From Pseudomonadota bacterium (lineage in GTDB: Bacteria > Pseudomonadota > Gammaproteobacteria > UBA9214): a DNA stretch of 64,000 nt. Location of the stretch: positions 62,001 through 126,000 of the forward strand of contig JAWLAI010000003.1 in the NCBI GenBank assembly GCA_041395565.1, written 5' to 3'. Both the position numbers and the translations under genes were made by a program. Positions 17,404 through 26,015 of this stretch are shown piece after piece (positions within the stretch are counted from its first letter, which is position 1; each line of letters starts with the position of its first letter). Under the pieces are notes generated by a model. The model saw nothing but the letters and a program-made list of their open reading frames with translations. It was not told the DNA's origin and ran no database searches.

Positions 17404-20238
17404 TCAGTCCGCCAGGCCCAGCGCCTGCATCACCAGCCGCTCCTGTTGCTCGACGTGCACGCTGGCATAACCGACGGCCGGTGCCGACGATGCAGCGCGG
17501 CCAGTATAGATAAGTTTATTTTCAGCGCCAATCAGTTCCTCGAACTTGTGGCGCGCCGCATACCAGGCGCCCTGGTTCTGCGGTTCCTCCTGGCACCATA
17601 CATACTCGCGCACGCCGGGGTAGCGCGACAGCTCCTCGCGCAGCAGACGCCACGGAAACGGATACAGCTGCTCTACCCGCAACAGTCCGACATGACCGAG
17701 CTGCTCGGCGCGCTTGCGCTCCAGCAGGTCGTAGTAAACGCGGCCGCTGCACATGACGAGCCGGGTGATGGCACTGCAGTCGCCAGCATCCGGGTCGCCG
17801 ATCACCGGCTGGAAATGCCCGTGCGCGAGCTCCTCGAGCGTGGATGTTGCCAGCTTGTGACGTAACAGGCTCTTCGGCGCCATCACCACCAGCGGACGGC
17901 GCAAAGGCCGGATCATCTGCCGGCGCAGCATGTGGAACATCTGTGCCGGTGTCGTCGGGTTGCAGACCTGGATGTTGTGGTCGACACACAGCTGCAGAAA
18001 GCGCTCGAGACGCGCCGATGAATGTTCCGGGCCCTGGCCTTCGTAGCCGTGCGGCAGCAGCAGCGTGAGGCCGCAGAGCCTGCCCCATTTCGCCTCGCCC
18101 GAGGTGATGAACTGGTCGATCACCACCTGGGCGACATTCGCGAAATCGCCGTATTGCGCCTCCCAGATGGTGAGTGTTTCGGGTTCCGTCGTGGCATATC
18201 CGTATTCAAAGGCAAGGACCGCCTCCTCGGACAGCATGGAATCAAAGATCAGGAAGTCCGGCTGGTCAGCGGCAATGTTCTTCAGCGGCACCCAGATGTC
18301 GTTGCTGTTCTGGTTGTGCAGCACCGCGTGGCGGTGGAAGAAGGTGCCACGCTCGCTGTCCTGGCCGGAAATCCGTATCGGGAAGCCTTCGTGCAGCAGG
18401 CTGGCAAAGGCCAGCGACTCGGCGAATCCCCAGTCGACCGGCAGCGCACCGGCAGCCATCTTGCGCCGGTCTTCCATGATACGGGCGACACGCGGGTGCA
18501 GCTCGAACCCGATCGGCAGCTGCTGCAGGCGCTCGGACAGCCCGACCAGGATCTGCTTGTCGATGGTGGTATCGCAGGGCTGATCCCAGGTATGACCGCG
18601 GTAATTTTTCCACTTCACGGCGACAGCCGGGTCGACCGGTTGACCGAGTGTGACCGACGGCGTCACGCTCTGGCCGGCATCCAGCAGGCTGCGGTACTGC
18701 AGCGCCATCTCTTCCGCCGCGGCCGCGGTTATCACCTGCTGTTCGGCCAGCCGCTCCGCATAGAGCGTGCGTGTCGTCGGCAGGTTACGGATATCCCGAT
18801 ACATGCCAGGTTGGGTTGCGGCCGGCTCATCGGCCTCGTTGTGACCATGACGGCGGTAGCAGACCAGGTCGATGACGACATCCTTACTGAAGGTCATCCG
18901 GTAATCGAGCGCGACCTGGGTGATGAACAGCACCGCCTCGGGGTCATCGCCGTTGACGTGGAAAATCGGCGCGTCGACCATTTTCGCCACATCGGTGCAA
19001 TAGAGCGTGGAGCGTGCGTCCCTGGCCTGGCTGGTGGTGAAGCCGATCTGGTTGTTCACCACGACATGGACCGTTCCGTGCGTGGTGAAACCACGCAGAC
19101 CGGACATGTTCAAGGTCTCCATGACCACGCCCTGGCCGGCGAAGGCGGAATCACCGTGAATTACCACCGGCAGGATGCGACCACCCTTGAAATCACGATA
19201 GCGGTGCTGACGTGCCCGCACCGAACCCTGCACCACCGGCGATACGATCTCCAGGTGCGAGGGATTGAATGCCAGCGCCAGATGCACCTGGCCGCCGCGG
19301 GTGACGATATTCGAGGAAAAGCCCTGGTGGTACTTCACGTCGCCCGAGGTCAGCTCCTTGCTGTGCTGGCCCTCGAACTCGGAAAACAGCATGGATGGCA
19401 GCTTGCCCAGGATATTCACCAGCACGTTGAGTCGACCGCGATGCGACATGCCGATCACGATCTCCTTGATGCCCTGCTCCCCGGCCCGGTCGATCAGTTC
19501 GCCCATGAGCGGGATGAGGCTCTCGCCGCCCTCCAGCGAAAAGCGCTTCTGGCCCACGTATTTCGAATGCAGGTAGCGCTCGATGCCTTCCGCCGCGGTC
19601 AGCCGCTGCAGCAGCCATGCCTGCCTGTCGGCAGCGATGCCTGGGTGCGACCGCACGCTCTCGAGCCGCTGCTGGATCCAGCGCTTTTCTTCCGTCTCCG
19701 AGATGTGCATGTACTCCGCGCCGATCGTGCCGCAATAGGTGCGGTTGAGCGCGGCGAGGATGTGTTCCAGGGTCGCCTGTTCCGGCCCGACCAGCGAGCC
19801 GGTACGGAATACGGTGTGGAGATCCTCCTCCGACAACTCGTGATAACGCAGATCCAGCTCGTTGGCCGGCCGCGGCGGCGCCTCTCGCAAGGGATCGGTC
19901 CAGGCGTACTGATGCCCGCGGAAGCGGTAGGCGTTGATGAGCTGCAGCACCCGCACCTGCTTCTGCTCGTAGCGCAGGCGCGTCTCGGTCACCCGTGCGA
20001 TACGGTGCCCGCGCAGATGACCGGTCAGCCGGGAGAATTCCGCGCGCAGCTCGGAGTGGAAAACATCGTCGACTTCCTGGCCGTTGACCCGCGGCAGTTC
20101 GCGGAACCAGGCATGCCAGCGTTCATCGACCGAGGCGGGATCACGCAGCCAGCTCTCGTAGAGCGCCTCCAGCCAGGGGCCGTTGGCGCCATCGAGTAAC
20201 GATGACTGTTGCAGCGCCAGCATGCGTGTGGTGCTCAT
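17404..20238 (-). CDS. sucA: 2-oxoglutarate dehydrogenase E1
   Basis: The thiamine-diphosphate E1 component (944 residues, family norm about 930-950) that decarboxylates 2-oxoglutarate and succinylates the E2 lipoyl group. The N-terminal E2-binding segment contains LLDGANGPWLEALYESWL. The TPP-binding region includes HGDSAFAGQGVVMETLNMS and NNQIGFTTS; the pyrimidine-binding transketolase domain contains FEYGYATTEPETLTIWEAQ and GDFANVAQVVIDQF, and the end has QEEPQNQGAW. It is the first gene of the operon with sucB and lpdA. The ATG has GGAG 10 nt upstream. The upstream 270 bp include an AT-rich TATATATA patch near 20350 that may carry the promoter. Confidence 0.97.
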   Translation of the reverse strand: MSTTRMLALQQSSLLDGANGPWLEALYESWLRDPASVDERWHAWFRELPRVNGQEVDDVFHSELRAEFSRLTGHLRGHRIARVTETRLRYEQKQVRVLQLINAYRFRGHQYAWTDPLREAPPRPANELDLRYHELSEEDLHTVFRTGSLVGPEQATLEHILAALNRTYCGTIGAEYMHISETEEKRWIQQRLESVRSHPGIAADRQAWLLQRLTAAEGIERYLHSKYVGQKRFSLEGGESLIPLMGELIDRAGEQGIKEIVIGMSHRGRLNVLVNILGKLPSMLFSEFEGQHSKELTSGDVKYHQGFSSNIVTRGGQVHLALAFNPSHLEIVSPVVQGSVRARQHRYRDFKGGRILPVVIHGDSAFAGQGVVMETLNMSGLRGFTTHGTVHVVVNNQIGFTTSQARDARSTLYCTDVAKMVDAPIFHVNGDDPEAVLFITQVALDYRMTFSKDVVIDLVCYRRHGHNEADEPAATQPGMYRDIRNLPTTRTLYAERLAEQQVITAAAAEEMALQYRSLLDAGQSVTPSVTLGQPVDPAVAVKWKNYRGHTWDQPCDTTIDKQILVGLSERLQQLPIGFELHPRVARIMEDRRKMAAGALPVDWGFAESLAFASLLHEGFPIRISGQDSERGTFFHRHAVLHNQNSNDIWVPLKNIAADQPDFLIFDSMLSEEAVLAFEYGYATTEPETLTIWEAQYGDFANVAQVVIDQFITSGEAKWGRLCGLTLLLPHGYEGQGPEHSSARLERFLQLCVDHNIQVCNPTTPAQMFHMLRRQMIRPLRRPLVVMAPKSLLRHKLATSTLEELAHGHFQPVIGDPDAGDCSAITRLVMCSGRVYYDLLERKRAEQLGHVGLLRVEQLYPFPWRLLREELSRYPGVREYVWCQEEPQNQGAWYAARHKFEELIGAENKLIYTGRAASSAPAVGYASVHVEQQERLVMQALGLAD

Positions 20239-20462
20239 CGTGCAAGAACTCCGGCAATGACCTGCTTATTCTCGCGGCAACTGTCGCTGCCCCGCCCCCT
20301 AGAACCTATCGCACACCCCCTTCCGCCACCTCGGCTTGTGCGACAGACTCTTATATATAGACGATATCGTTACCCGGAAGTTTTCCTTTAGAGCCCGGCG
20401 CGGGGCCGGCCGATCGAGCCGGGATCGGGGTGTCAGGCATATCCTCCGCCTGCGGCCGGGGC

Positions 20463-20489
20463 AAAAAAAAGGGCTGCCGAGGGCAGCCC
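20463..20489 (-). terminator. Intrinsic terminator of the cytochrome c5 gene
   Basis: Read on the minus strand it is an 8-bp stem GGGCTGCC / GGCAGCCC with a 3-nt loop, followed by eight T. It lies 24 bp past the cytochrome c5 stop codon. Confidence 0.9.
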
Positions 20490-20512
20490 GTCTGGTGCCT
20501 GCAACAGCAGGA

Positions 20513-21031
20513 TTACCGGCTGTTGTTGACCATGTATTCGATGGCCGCCCTGAGTTCGGCATCGGTGCAGGTCATGCAGAGGCCCTTGGGCGGCATCGCA
20601 TTGAGCCCGGTCGTGGCGTTGGCGAGCAGGCCGTCGATACCCTTGGCTGCCCGTGGCGCCCAGGCCGCGGCATCACCCATCTTGGGCGCGCCCGCCGCAC
20701 CGGTGCCGTGACAGGCGGCACAGCTGCCGTTGTAGACCTGCTCGCCGGACTTGGCTGCGACCACGGCGGGTGCGGCAGCGGCCGGCTCGCCGCCTGCGGC
20801 GGCCGCGGGGGTCTCAGCGCCTGCTGCAGCAGGAGCCGGCGCCGCCGCCTCCTGCGTACTCGTGTTCACCTGCCCGACGGGGGCGATGTTCTCGACCACC
20901 ACTTCATCCGGCTTGTATTCGGCCACATCGGTGGTCAGATTGCTGGCGATCATGACCAGGATGATCGCAAGGATTGCGAGGCCACCCATGATGGTGAAGA
21001 ACGTGCTGTAAAACTGTTTGTCCTGACTCAA
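20513..21031 (-). CDS. Membrane-anchored cytochrome c5
   Basis: A 172-residue monohaem cytochrome of the c5 family. An N-terminal membrane anchor (about residues 10-30) is followed by a long Ala/Pro/Glu linker (about 55-95) and a haem domain with CAACH, the axial Met in LNAMPPKG and the extra Cys pair CMTC typical of cytochrome c5. The long linker lets the haem domain reach between membrane complexes. It probably carries electrons to terminal oxidases or reductases. Monocistronic, with a strong terminator downstream. The ATG has AGGAGATTACC upstream. Confidence 0.9.
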   Translation of the reverse strand: MSQDKQFYSTFFTIMGGLAILAIILVMIASNLTTDVAEYKPDEVVVENIAPVGQVNTSTQEAAAPAPAAAGAETPAAAAGGEPAAAAPAVVAAKSGEQVYNGSCAACHGTGAAGAPKMGDAAAWAPRAAKGIDGLLANATTGLNAMPPKGLCMTCTDAELRAAIEYMVNNSR

Positions 21032-21247
21032 GGTAATCTCCTGAATATTTTGGGTTGTATGGTGGCAACGGCTGAATCGGGCCCCGGCTGCCGGGTGGGC
21101 CGGATTATACTGAAAAGGCTGGACTCATGAAATTGCCGCACCGCCGGCACCCGCCACTCGGCCATGGACCCGCCTGCCGGCAGACGGTATGCTTGCCTGC
21201 CGCCTCCGGTGACGGCCACCTGGCCGTCACCGGAGGCGGCACCGGAT

Positions 21248-21324
21248 GCGCCCGTAGCTCAGTTGGATAGAGTGTCGGTTTCCGAAGCCGAAGGTCACAG
21301 GTTCGATTCCTGTCGGGCGCGCCA
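21248..21324 (+). tRNA. tRNA-Arg (anticodon CCG)
   Basis: A complete 77-nt cloverleaf. Acceptor GCGCCCG pairs with CGGGCGC, the D arm has GCTC/GAGT, and the anticodon stem TCGGT/GCCGA encloses the loop TTCCGAA with CCG at positions 34-36. The T arm is ACAGG-TTCGATT-CCTGT, the discriminator base is G and the CCA end is encoded. It reads CGG arginine codons. No integrase gene or repeat of its 3' end is seen nearby. Confidence 0.97.
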
Positions 21325-21388
21325 TTTTTGCATGCCGTACCGGACCTGCTGGTGCGCGACGCACGGGGTATGACCCAGAGGGGGCGTC

Positions 21389-21937
21389 ATGAATCTCGAC
21401 AGGGTTCCTTCCGGCGACGATGTGCCGGATAACATCAATGTCATCATCGAGATACCAGCCCACAGCGACCCGGTGAAATACGAGGTCGACAAGCGCACCG
21501 GCGCCATGTTCGTCGATCGCTTCATGGATACCGCCATGCACTATCCGTGCAACTACGGCTATATCCCGCATACACTCTCGGAAGACGGCGACCCGGTGGA
21601 CGTACTCGTCGTCACACCGGTCCCGCTGATCAGCGGCGCCGTCATCCGCTGCCGTCCTATCAGCATCCTGCGCATGACCGACGAATCCGGACCGGATGCC
21701 AAGATCCTCGCCGTTCCCATCGACCGCCTCTCCACCCATTACCGCCAGGTTCGGAGCCGTGACGACCTCCCGCCAGAGCTGCCTGCCTCGATCGCGCATT
21801 TCTTCGAGCACTACAAGGATCTGGAACCGAACAAGTGGGTCAGGATCGAGGGCTGGGACGGTATCGATGCCGCGCGCGCGGAAATTCTGGCCAGCATCGA
21901 GCGTTTCAAGGACGCACCGGTCAAGCCACATTTCTAG
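21389..21937 (+). CDS. ppa: Inorganic pyrophosphatase (family I)
   Basis: A soluble 182-residue family I pyrophosphatase that splits PPi to phosphate and so drives biosynthetic reactions. The signature DGDPVDVLV with its metal-binding aspartates is present, as are the conserved VDRFMDTAMHYPCNYGYIPHT region and the C-terminal HYKDLEPNKWVRIEGW. Length matches the family. It follows the tRNA by 64 bp and ends 93 bp before arsR; nothing ties it to the arsenic operon. Confidence 0.95.
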   Translation: MNLDRVPSGDDVPDNINVIIEIPAHSDPVKYEVDKRTGAMFVDRFMDTAMHYPCNYGYIPHTLSEDGDPVDVLVVTPVPLISGAVIRCRPISILRMTDESGPDAKILAVPIDRLSTHYRQVRSRDDLPPELPASIAHFFEHYKDLEPNKWVRIEGWDGIDAARAEILASIERFKDAPVKPHF

Positions 21938-21995
21938 CGGTGCGCCTCATATCCGTTTGTTTTAATAGAATAATATTCACATCATAAATATCTGC

Positions 21996-22024
21996 TTGCG
22001 CATATATATGCTATAACGTATATA
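21996..22024 (+). promoter_or_regulatory. Predicted arsR promoter with overlapping dyad operator
   Basis: TTGCGC (21996-22001), a 17-bp spacer and TATATA (22019-22024) form a sigma70-like promoter. A perfect 12-bp palindrome GCATATATATGC occupies 22000-22011 inside the spacer, and TATATAT arms flank the -10, as expected for an ArsR dimer blocking polymerase. The -10 ends 6 nt before the arsR ATG, so the transcript would start at or very near the start codon. Confidence 0.5.
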
Positions 22025-22030
22025 TAGTGC

Positions 22031-22384
22031 ATGCCTATCACGCCCGACCTCCTGTTCCAGATGCTGGCCGATGCCACCCGCCTGCGGGTCCTGCTGCTGC
22101 TGGCCGCCGAAGGTGAACTGTGCGTGTGCGAACTGACGCACGCCCTGGAGCTTTCGCAACCCAAGATCTCGCGCCACCTGTCACACCTGCGCGAGAGCGG
22201 CGTGTTGCAGGCTCGCCGCGCCGGCCAGTGGATGTACTACCGCATCAACCCGGATCTGCCCGGCTGGGCACACGGCGTCCTGCAGGAGACGCTGCGCGGC
22301 AACGCTGACACGCCGCCATTTTGCGGCGACCGGGCCAGCCTGCATGGAATGCCCAATCGCCCGGGCGCCGCCTGCTGCGCCTAA
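22031..22384 (+). CDS. arsR: Arsenite-responsive ArsR repressor
   Basis: A 117-residue winged-helix repressor of the ArsR/SmtB family. The sensing motif ELCVCEL supplies Cys31 and Cys33 in the DNA-recognition alpha-3 helix, the classical arsenite site; further cysteines near the C-terminus (FCGD, ACCA) could take part. The helix-turn-helix includes LELSQPKISRHLSHLRESG. It is the first gene of arsR-arsI-arsC-acr3. No ribosome-binding site precedes the ATG, and the promoter lies directly against it, which suggests leaderless translation. It should repress its own operon and release on binding arsenite. Confidence 0.93.
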   Translation: MPITPDLLFQMLADATRLRVLLLLAAEGELCVCELTHALELSQPKISRHLSHLRESGVLQARRAGQWMYYRINPDLPGWAHGVLQETLRGNADTPPFCGDRASLHGMPNRPGAACCA

Positions 22385-22404
22385 CCCAACCGAGGATCAC
22401 ACCG

Positions 22405-22833
22405 ATGGCACGCATGCACATCCATATCAGCGTCGCTGACCTGGCGCAGAACATCCGTTTCTACACTACCCTGTTCGGGACGCCGCCGAGCGTCAACAAG
22501 CCGGACTACGCAAAATGGGAACTCGCGGACCCGGCCGTGAACTTCGCCATCTCCTGCCGCGGCGGCCAAGCCGGGCTCGACCATGTCGGCATTCAGGCCG
22601 AGGACGCTGCCGCGCTCGCCGCGATCCGCGACCGCCTGCAGCGGGCCGGAATCGAGGGTGCCGCACAGGAGGGTACGACCTGCTGTTACGCCCGCTCCGA
22701 CAAGTACTGGACCCAGGACCCACAGGGCATCGCGTGGGAGGCCTTCCACACCCTGGAAGCGGTCCCGACCTTCAGCAGCGCGCCGGCGGCGGGCGCCTGC
22801 TGCGCCCCGCGCACCGGACCGTCCTGCTGCTAG
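22405..22833 (+). CDS. arsI: ArsI/CadI-family glyoxalase-fold C-As lyase
   Basis: A 142-residue vicinal-oxygen-chelate protein, HIHISVADL at the start and LDHVGIQAED in the middle. Candidate metal ligands are His5, His60 and Glu112 (WEAF), and the vicinal thiols Cys93-Cys94 in TTCCYARSDKYW match the organoarsenical-binding pair of Thermomonospora ArsI. A Cys-rich tail (ACCAP, SCC) resembles arsenic-related CadI/ArsI proteins. Such enzymes cleave the C-As bond of methylarsenite to release arsenite, which the Acr3 pump downstream can export. The ATG at 22405 has GAGGA upstream, 20 bp after arsR. Strict activity (ArsI versus an uncharacterised CadI relative) is not certain. Confidence 0.82.
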   Translation: MARMHIHISVADLAQNIRFYTTLFGTPPSVNKPDYAKWELADPAVNFAISCRGGQAGLDHVGIQAEDAAALAAIRDRLQRAGIEGAAQEGTTCCYARSDKYWTQDPQGIAWEAFHTLEAVPTFSSAPAAGACCAPRTGPSCC

Positions 22834-22837
22834 TGCC

Positions 22838-23260
22838 ATGAACATCCTGTTCCTGTGCACCGGCAATTCCTGCCGCTCGCAGATGGCGGAGGGCTGGGCG
22901 CGCCACTTTGGCGGCGACCGGCACACCATCCAGTCAGCCGGCATCGAGGCCCATGGCAAGAACCCGCGCGCGATCGAAGTCATGCGCGAAGCCGGCATCG
23001 ATATCTCCGCACAGGAATCCACCGTTGTCACCGCAGCCATGCTGGCCGCCGCGGATATCCTGGTCACGGTCTGCGGTCATGCCGACGAGCACTGCCCGGC
23101 CGTGCCGGCCGGCGTGCGCAGGATCCACTGGCCGCTGAACGACCCGGCCCGTGCATCCGGTAGTGACGCCGAGGTGATGGCGGTATTCCGCGCCAGCCGC
23201 GACGAGATCCGGCAGCGGGTAGAGACACTCCTGGCGGACCTCGCCAGCAGCGGCCAGTAG
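22838..23260 (+). CDS. arsC: Arsenate reductase, thioredoxin-coupled LMW-PTP type
   Basis: A 140-residue enzyme reducing arsenate to arsenite. The phosphatase-like P-loop CTGNSCRS holds nucleophile Cys7, and Cys79 and Cys86 (TVCGHADEHCP) form the disulfide relay with the same spacing as Staphylococcus/Bacillus ArsC (10, 82, 89). Thioredoxin would regenerate it. The ATG at 22838 lies 4 bp after the arsI stop; the frame is open further upstream but overlaps arsI. The product arsenite goes to Acr3 encoded 32 bp downstream. Confidence 0.93.
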   Translation: MNILFLCTGNSCRSQMAEGWARHFGGDRHTIQSAGIEAHGKNPRAIEVMREAGIDISAQESTVVTAAMLAAADILVTVCGHADEHCPAVPAGVRRIHWPLNDPARASGSDAEVMAVFRASRDEIRQRVETLLADLASSGQ

Positions 23261-23292
23261 GCCGGACCGGCGTACCAGCGGGGGCACCGACC

Positions 23293-24321
23293 ATGAGTCT
23301 GTTCGAACGTTACCTGAGCCTGTGGGTATTGTTGTGCATCGCTGCCGGTATCGGCCTTGGCCATCTCACGCCCGGCGTGTTTCACGCCATCGGCGGCCTG
23401 GAGCTCGCACGCGTCAACCTGCCGGTGGCGGCGCTGGTTTGGCTGATGATCCTGCCCATGCTGCTCAAGATCGACTTTCACGCCCTGCGCGAGGTGCGGC
23501 ATCACCTGCGCGGCGTCGGCGTCACGCTGTTCGTCAACTGGGCGATCAAGCCCTTCTCCATGGCGCTGCTCGGGTGGCTGTTCATCCGCATACTCTTCGC
23601 ACCCTGGCTGCCGGCAGCACAGATCGACAGCTATATCGCGGGGCTGGTCCTGCTTGCTGCCGCACCCTGCACCGCCATGGTCTTCGTCTGGAGTCACCTG
23701 ACCAATGGCCACCCGGGTTTCACCCTGTCCCAGGTGGCGCTCAACGACGTGATCATGGTGTTCGCATTCGCGCCGATCGTGGCCCTGCTGCTCGGCATGG
23801 CATCGATCGCCGTACCCTGGGATACGCTGGCGCTGTCGGTACTGCTCTACATCGTGCTGCCGGTGACCGCGGCAGCTGCCTTACGGCGCTGGCTGCTGGG
23901 CCTGCAGCAGGGCGTCGCCCGCCTGTCCCGCCTGCTGCAAATCCTGCAACCCGTGTCGATCGCGGCACTGTTGCTGACACTGGTCCTGCTGTTCGGTTTT
24001 CAGGGCCGCCAGATCCTGGAACAGCCGCTCGTCATACTGCTGCTTGCCATACCCATCGTCCTGCAGGTCTATTTCAACGCGGGACTGGCCTACCTGCTGA
24101 GCCGCCGCCTGGGTGTCGCGCATGCGGTGGCCGCGCCCGCCGCCCTGATCGGTGCCAGCAATTTCTTCGAGTTGGCCGTCGCCACTGCCATCAGCCTGTT
24201 CGGCATCGGTTCGGGTGCGGCACTGGCCACCGTGGTCGGCGTGCTGGTCGAGGTCCCGGTAATGCTGACCGTCGTCGCGTTCGCCAATGCCAGCCGCGCC
24301 TGGTACGAACGCGCCAGTTGA
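23293..24321 (+). CDS. acr3: Acr3 arsenite efflux permease
   Basis: A 342-residue permease of the ACR3/BART superfamily with about ten membrane helices. The family signature AAAPCTAMVFVWSHLTNG holds the conserved Cys, and a second hallmark GASNFFELAVATAISLFG lies near the C-terminus. It extrudes arsenite from the cytoplasm using the proton motive force. Last gene of the ars operon, preceded by GGGGGCACC before the ATG. ArsB-type pumps have a different fold and are excluded by these motifs. Confidence 0.94.
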   Translation: MSLFERYLSLWVLLCIAAGIGLGHLTPGVFHAIGGLELARVNLPVAALVWLMILPMLLKIDFHALREVRHHLRGVGVTLFVNWAIKPFSMALLGWLFIRILFAPWLPAAQIDSYIAGLVLLAAAPCTAMVFVWSHLTNGHPGFTLSQVALNDVIMVFAFAPIVALLLGMASIAVPWDTLALSVLLYIVLPVTAAAALRRWLLGLQQGVARLSRLLQILQPVSIAALLLTLVLLFGFQGRQILEQPLVILLLAIPIVLQVYFNAGLAYLLSRRLGVAHAVAAPAALIGASNFFELAVATAISLFGIGSGAALATVVGVLVEVPVMLTVVAFANASRAWYERAS

Positions 24322-24445
24322 GCGCTTGACAGCGGCATGCCGTGCATCATCCGTTTTTTTGCCGCTGCGGTTAACCAGCGACTCTGCTCCGTGTTACGCT
24401 GCGTCTATCGTGGCGACCCCATAACGATGACAAGGATCTTCCGCC

Positions 24446-25177
24446 TTGAAACAGCTGCGCCGCTTTCTCGACTCAGTGCTGTCAAGCGTACGCGACCTGC
24501 TGCCCATCGTCCTCGTGGTCGCCTTCTTCCAGCTGGTGGTGATCCAGCAGCCGTTCCCTGAGTTCGGTCGCATCCTGGCCGGCTGCCTGATGGTGGTCCT
24601 GGGACTGGCGTTCTTCATCCGCGGCCTGGAGCAGGGCCTGTTCCCCATCGGCGAGTCCATCGCCTACGCCTTCGCCAGAAAGGCCAAGCTGCTCTGGCTG
24701 CTCGCGTTCGCCTTTGCCCTGGGGTTCGGCACTACCATCGCCGAACCGGCGCTGACGGCCGTGGCCGACGAGGCGGCACAGGTCGCCGCGGAAGGCGGCG
24801 TCATCCAGAAGGAGGAAAGCGCGCTCGAGCGCTACGCCCTGGGCTTGCGCATCACCGTGGCGATATCGGTCGGGATAGCCATCATGGTCGGCGTGTTCCG
24901 GATCATCCGCGGCTGGCCCATCCAGTATTTCATTATCGGCGGATATATCGGCGTGGTCATCATGACGGCGTTCGCACCGCCGGAGATCATCGGCATCGCC
25001 TACGATTCCGGCGGCGTCACCACCTCTACCGTCACCGTCCCGCTGGTTACTGCCCTGGGCGTCGGCCTCGCCCAGAGTATCCGTGGCCGCAACCCCATGG
25101 TCGACGGTTTCGGGCTGATCGCCTTCGCGTCGCTGACACCGATGATCTTCGTCATGGGTTACGGGATGATCGTGTGA
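24446..25177 (+). CDS. DUF1538 membrane protein, first copy
   Basis: A 243-residue polytopic membrane protein of the DUF1538 family (PF07556), function unknown. About six hydrophobic segments; characteristic stretches are GTTIAEPALTAVADEA (about 93-110) and AYDSGGVTTSTVTVPLV near residues 189-205, followed by DGFGLIAFASLTPMIFVMGY. The Gly/Ser/Thr-rich re-entrant-looking motif suggests substrate or ion conduction, which is inference. The start is TTG with AAGGA about 10 nt upstream; no in-frame ATG is available. The stop overlaps the ATG of the second copy (TGATG), so the two are translationally coupled and probably form a heteromeric complex. Confidence 0.75.
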   Translation: MKQLRRFLDSVLSSVRDLLPIVLVVAFFQLVVIQQPFPEFGRILAGCLMVVLGLAFFIRGLEQGLFPIGESIAYAFARKAKLLWLLAFAFALGFGTTIAEPALTAVADEAAQVAAEGGVIQKEESALERYALGLRITVAISVGIAIMVGVFRIIRGWPIQYFIIGGYIGVVIMTAFAPPEIIGIAYDSGGVTTSTVTVPLVTALGVGLAQSIRGRNPMVDGFGLIAFASLTPMIFVMGYGMIV

Positions 25178-25971
25178 TGGGAATTCTGCACGACCTGTTC
25201 GATACCGCGCTGGCGACGATCACGGACGTCTTGCCCATCGCCGCGATCATCTTCGGCTTCCAGCTGGTCGTCCTGCGTCAGCCCGTGCCCAACCTGAAGA
25301 GCGTCCTGACCGGCTTCGTCTACGTGCTGATCGGCCTGACGCTGTTCCTGGTCGGACTGCAGGAGGCGCTGTTCCCCGTTGGCCGCACCATGGCCAGGCA
25401 GCTGACCGATCCTGCCTTCCTGGGCGTCGTCGAGGGGGCAGCCACCCAGCCGGGGGCATGGCATCATTATTTCTGGATCTACCTGTTCGCCGCCGCTATC
25501 GGCTTTTCCACCACCATCGCCGAACCCTCGCTGATCGCCGTCGCCCTCAAGGCCCAGCAGGTTTCCGCCGGCGCGATCCGCGTCTGGGGCCTGCGCATCG
25601 CCGTGGCAATCGGTGTGGCCGTCGGCATCGCACTCGGCGCCTTCCGCATCGTCACCGGTACGCCGCTGCATTACTACATCATCGCCGGATACATCATCGT
25701 CATCTTCCAGACCTTGTATGCACCGCGCCTGATCATCGCGCTGGCGTACGATTCCGGCGGCGTGACCACCTCGACGGTGACAGTACCGCTGGTTGCCGCG
25801 CTGGGTCTGGGTCTGGCCAGCACCATACCCGGCCGCAGCCCGCTGCTGGACGGTTTCGGACTGATCGCGTTCGCCAGCCTGTTCCCGATCATGTCGGTCA
25901 TGGCTTATGCCCAGCTCAGCGAATGGTGGTCCAGGAGATCTGCAGCCCGCGAAGCTGAGGATGATACGTAA
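25177..25971 (+). CDS. DUF1538 membrane protein, second copy
   Basis: A 264-residue paralogue of the upstream protein with the same motifs: GFSTTIAEPSLIAVA, AYDSGGVTTSTVTVPLV and DGFGLIAFASLFPIMSVMAY. It has a longer loop between the early hydrophobic segments (PAFLGVVEGAATQPGAWHH) and a short charged tail. The start ATG overlaps the previous stop by one base. Together with a PII-like and a CBS protein downstream it looks like a transporter with cytoplasmic regulators. Substrate unknown; I do not assign one. Confidence 0.75.
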   Translation: MGILHDLFDTALATITDVLPIAAIIFGFQLVVLRQPVPNLKSVLTGFVYVLIGLTLFLVGLQEALFPVGRTMARQLTDPAFLGVVEGAATQPGAWHHYFWIYLFAAAIGFSTTIAEPSLIAVALKAQQVSAGAIRVWGLRIAVAIGVAVGIALGAFRIVTGTPLHYYIIAGYIIVIFQTLYAPRLIIALAYDSGGVTTSTVTVPLVAALGLGLASTIPGRSPLLDGFGLIAFASLFPIMSVMAYAQLSEWWSRRSAAREAEDDT

Positions 25972-26015
25972 CCGGACTTTCCGGAAGACTACAACAGTAG
26001 ACGAGGTAAGCTGAC

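Noticed and set aside
18022..20199. 725-codon open frame antisense to sucA
   Set aside because: Shadow frame; translation shows no domain, while sucA is fully conserved.
21248..21324. tRNA-Arg as an island attachment site for the ars genes
   Set aside because: No integrase and no duplicate of the tRNA 3' end found in the window.
24326..24350. TTGACA as -35 of a DUF1538 operon promoter
   Set aside because: No acceptable -10 at 16-18 bp; the CATCAT nearby is too close.
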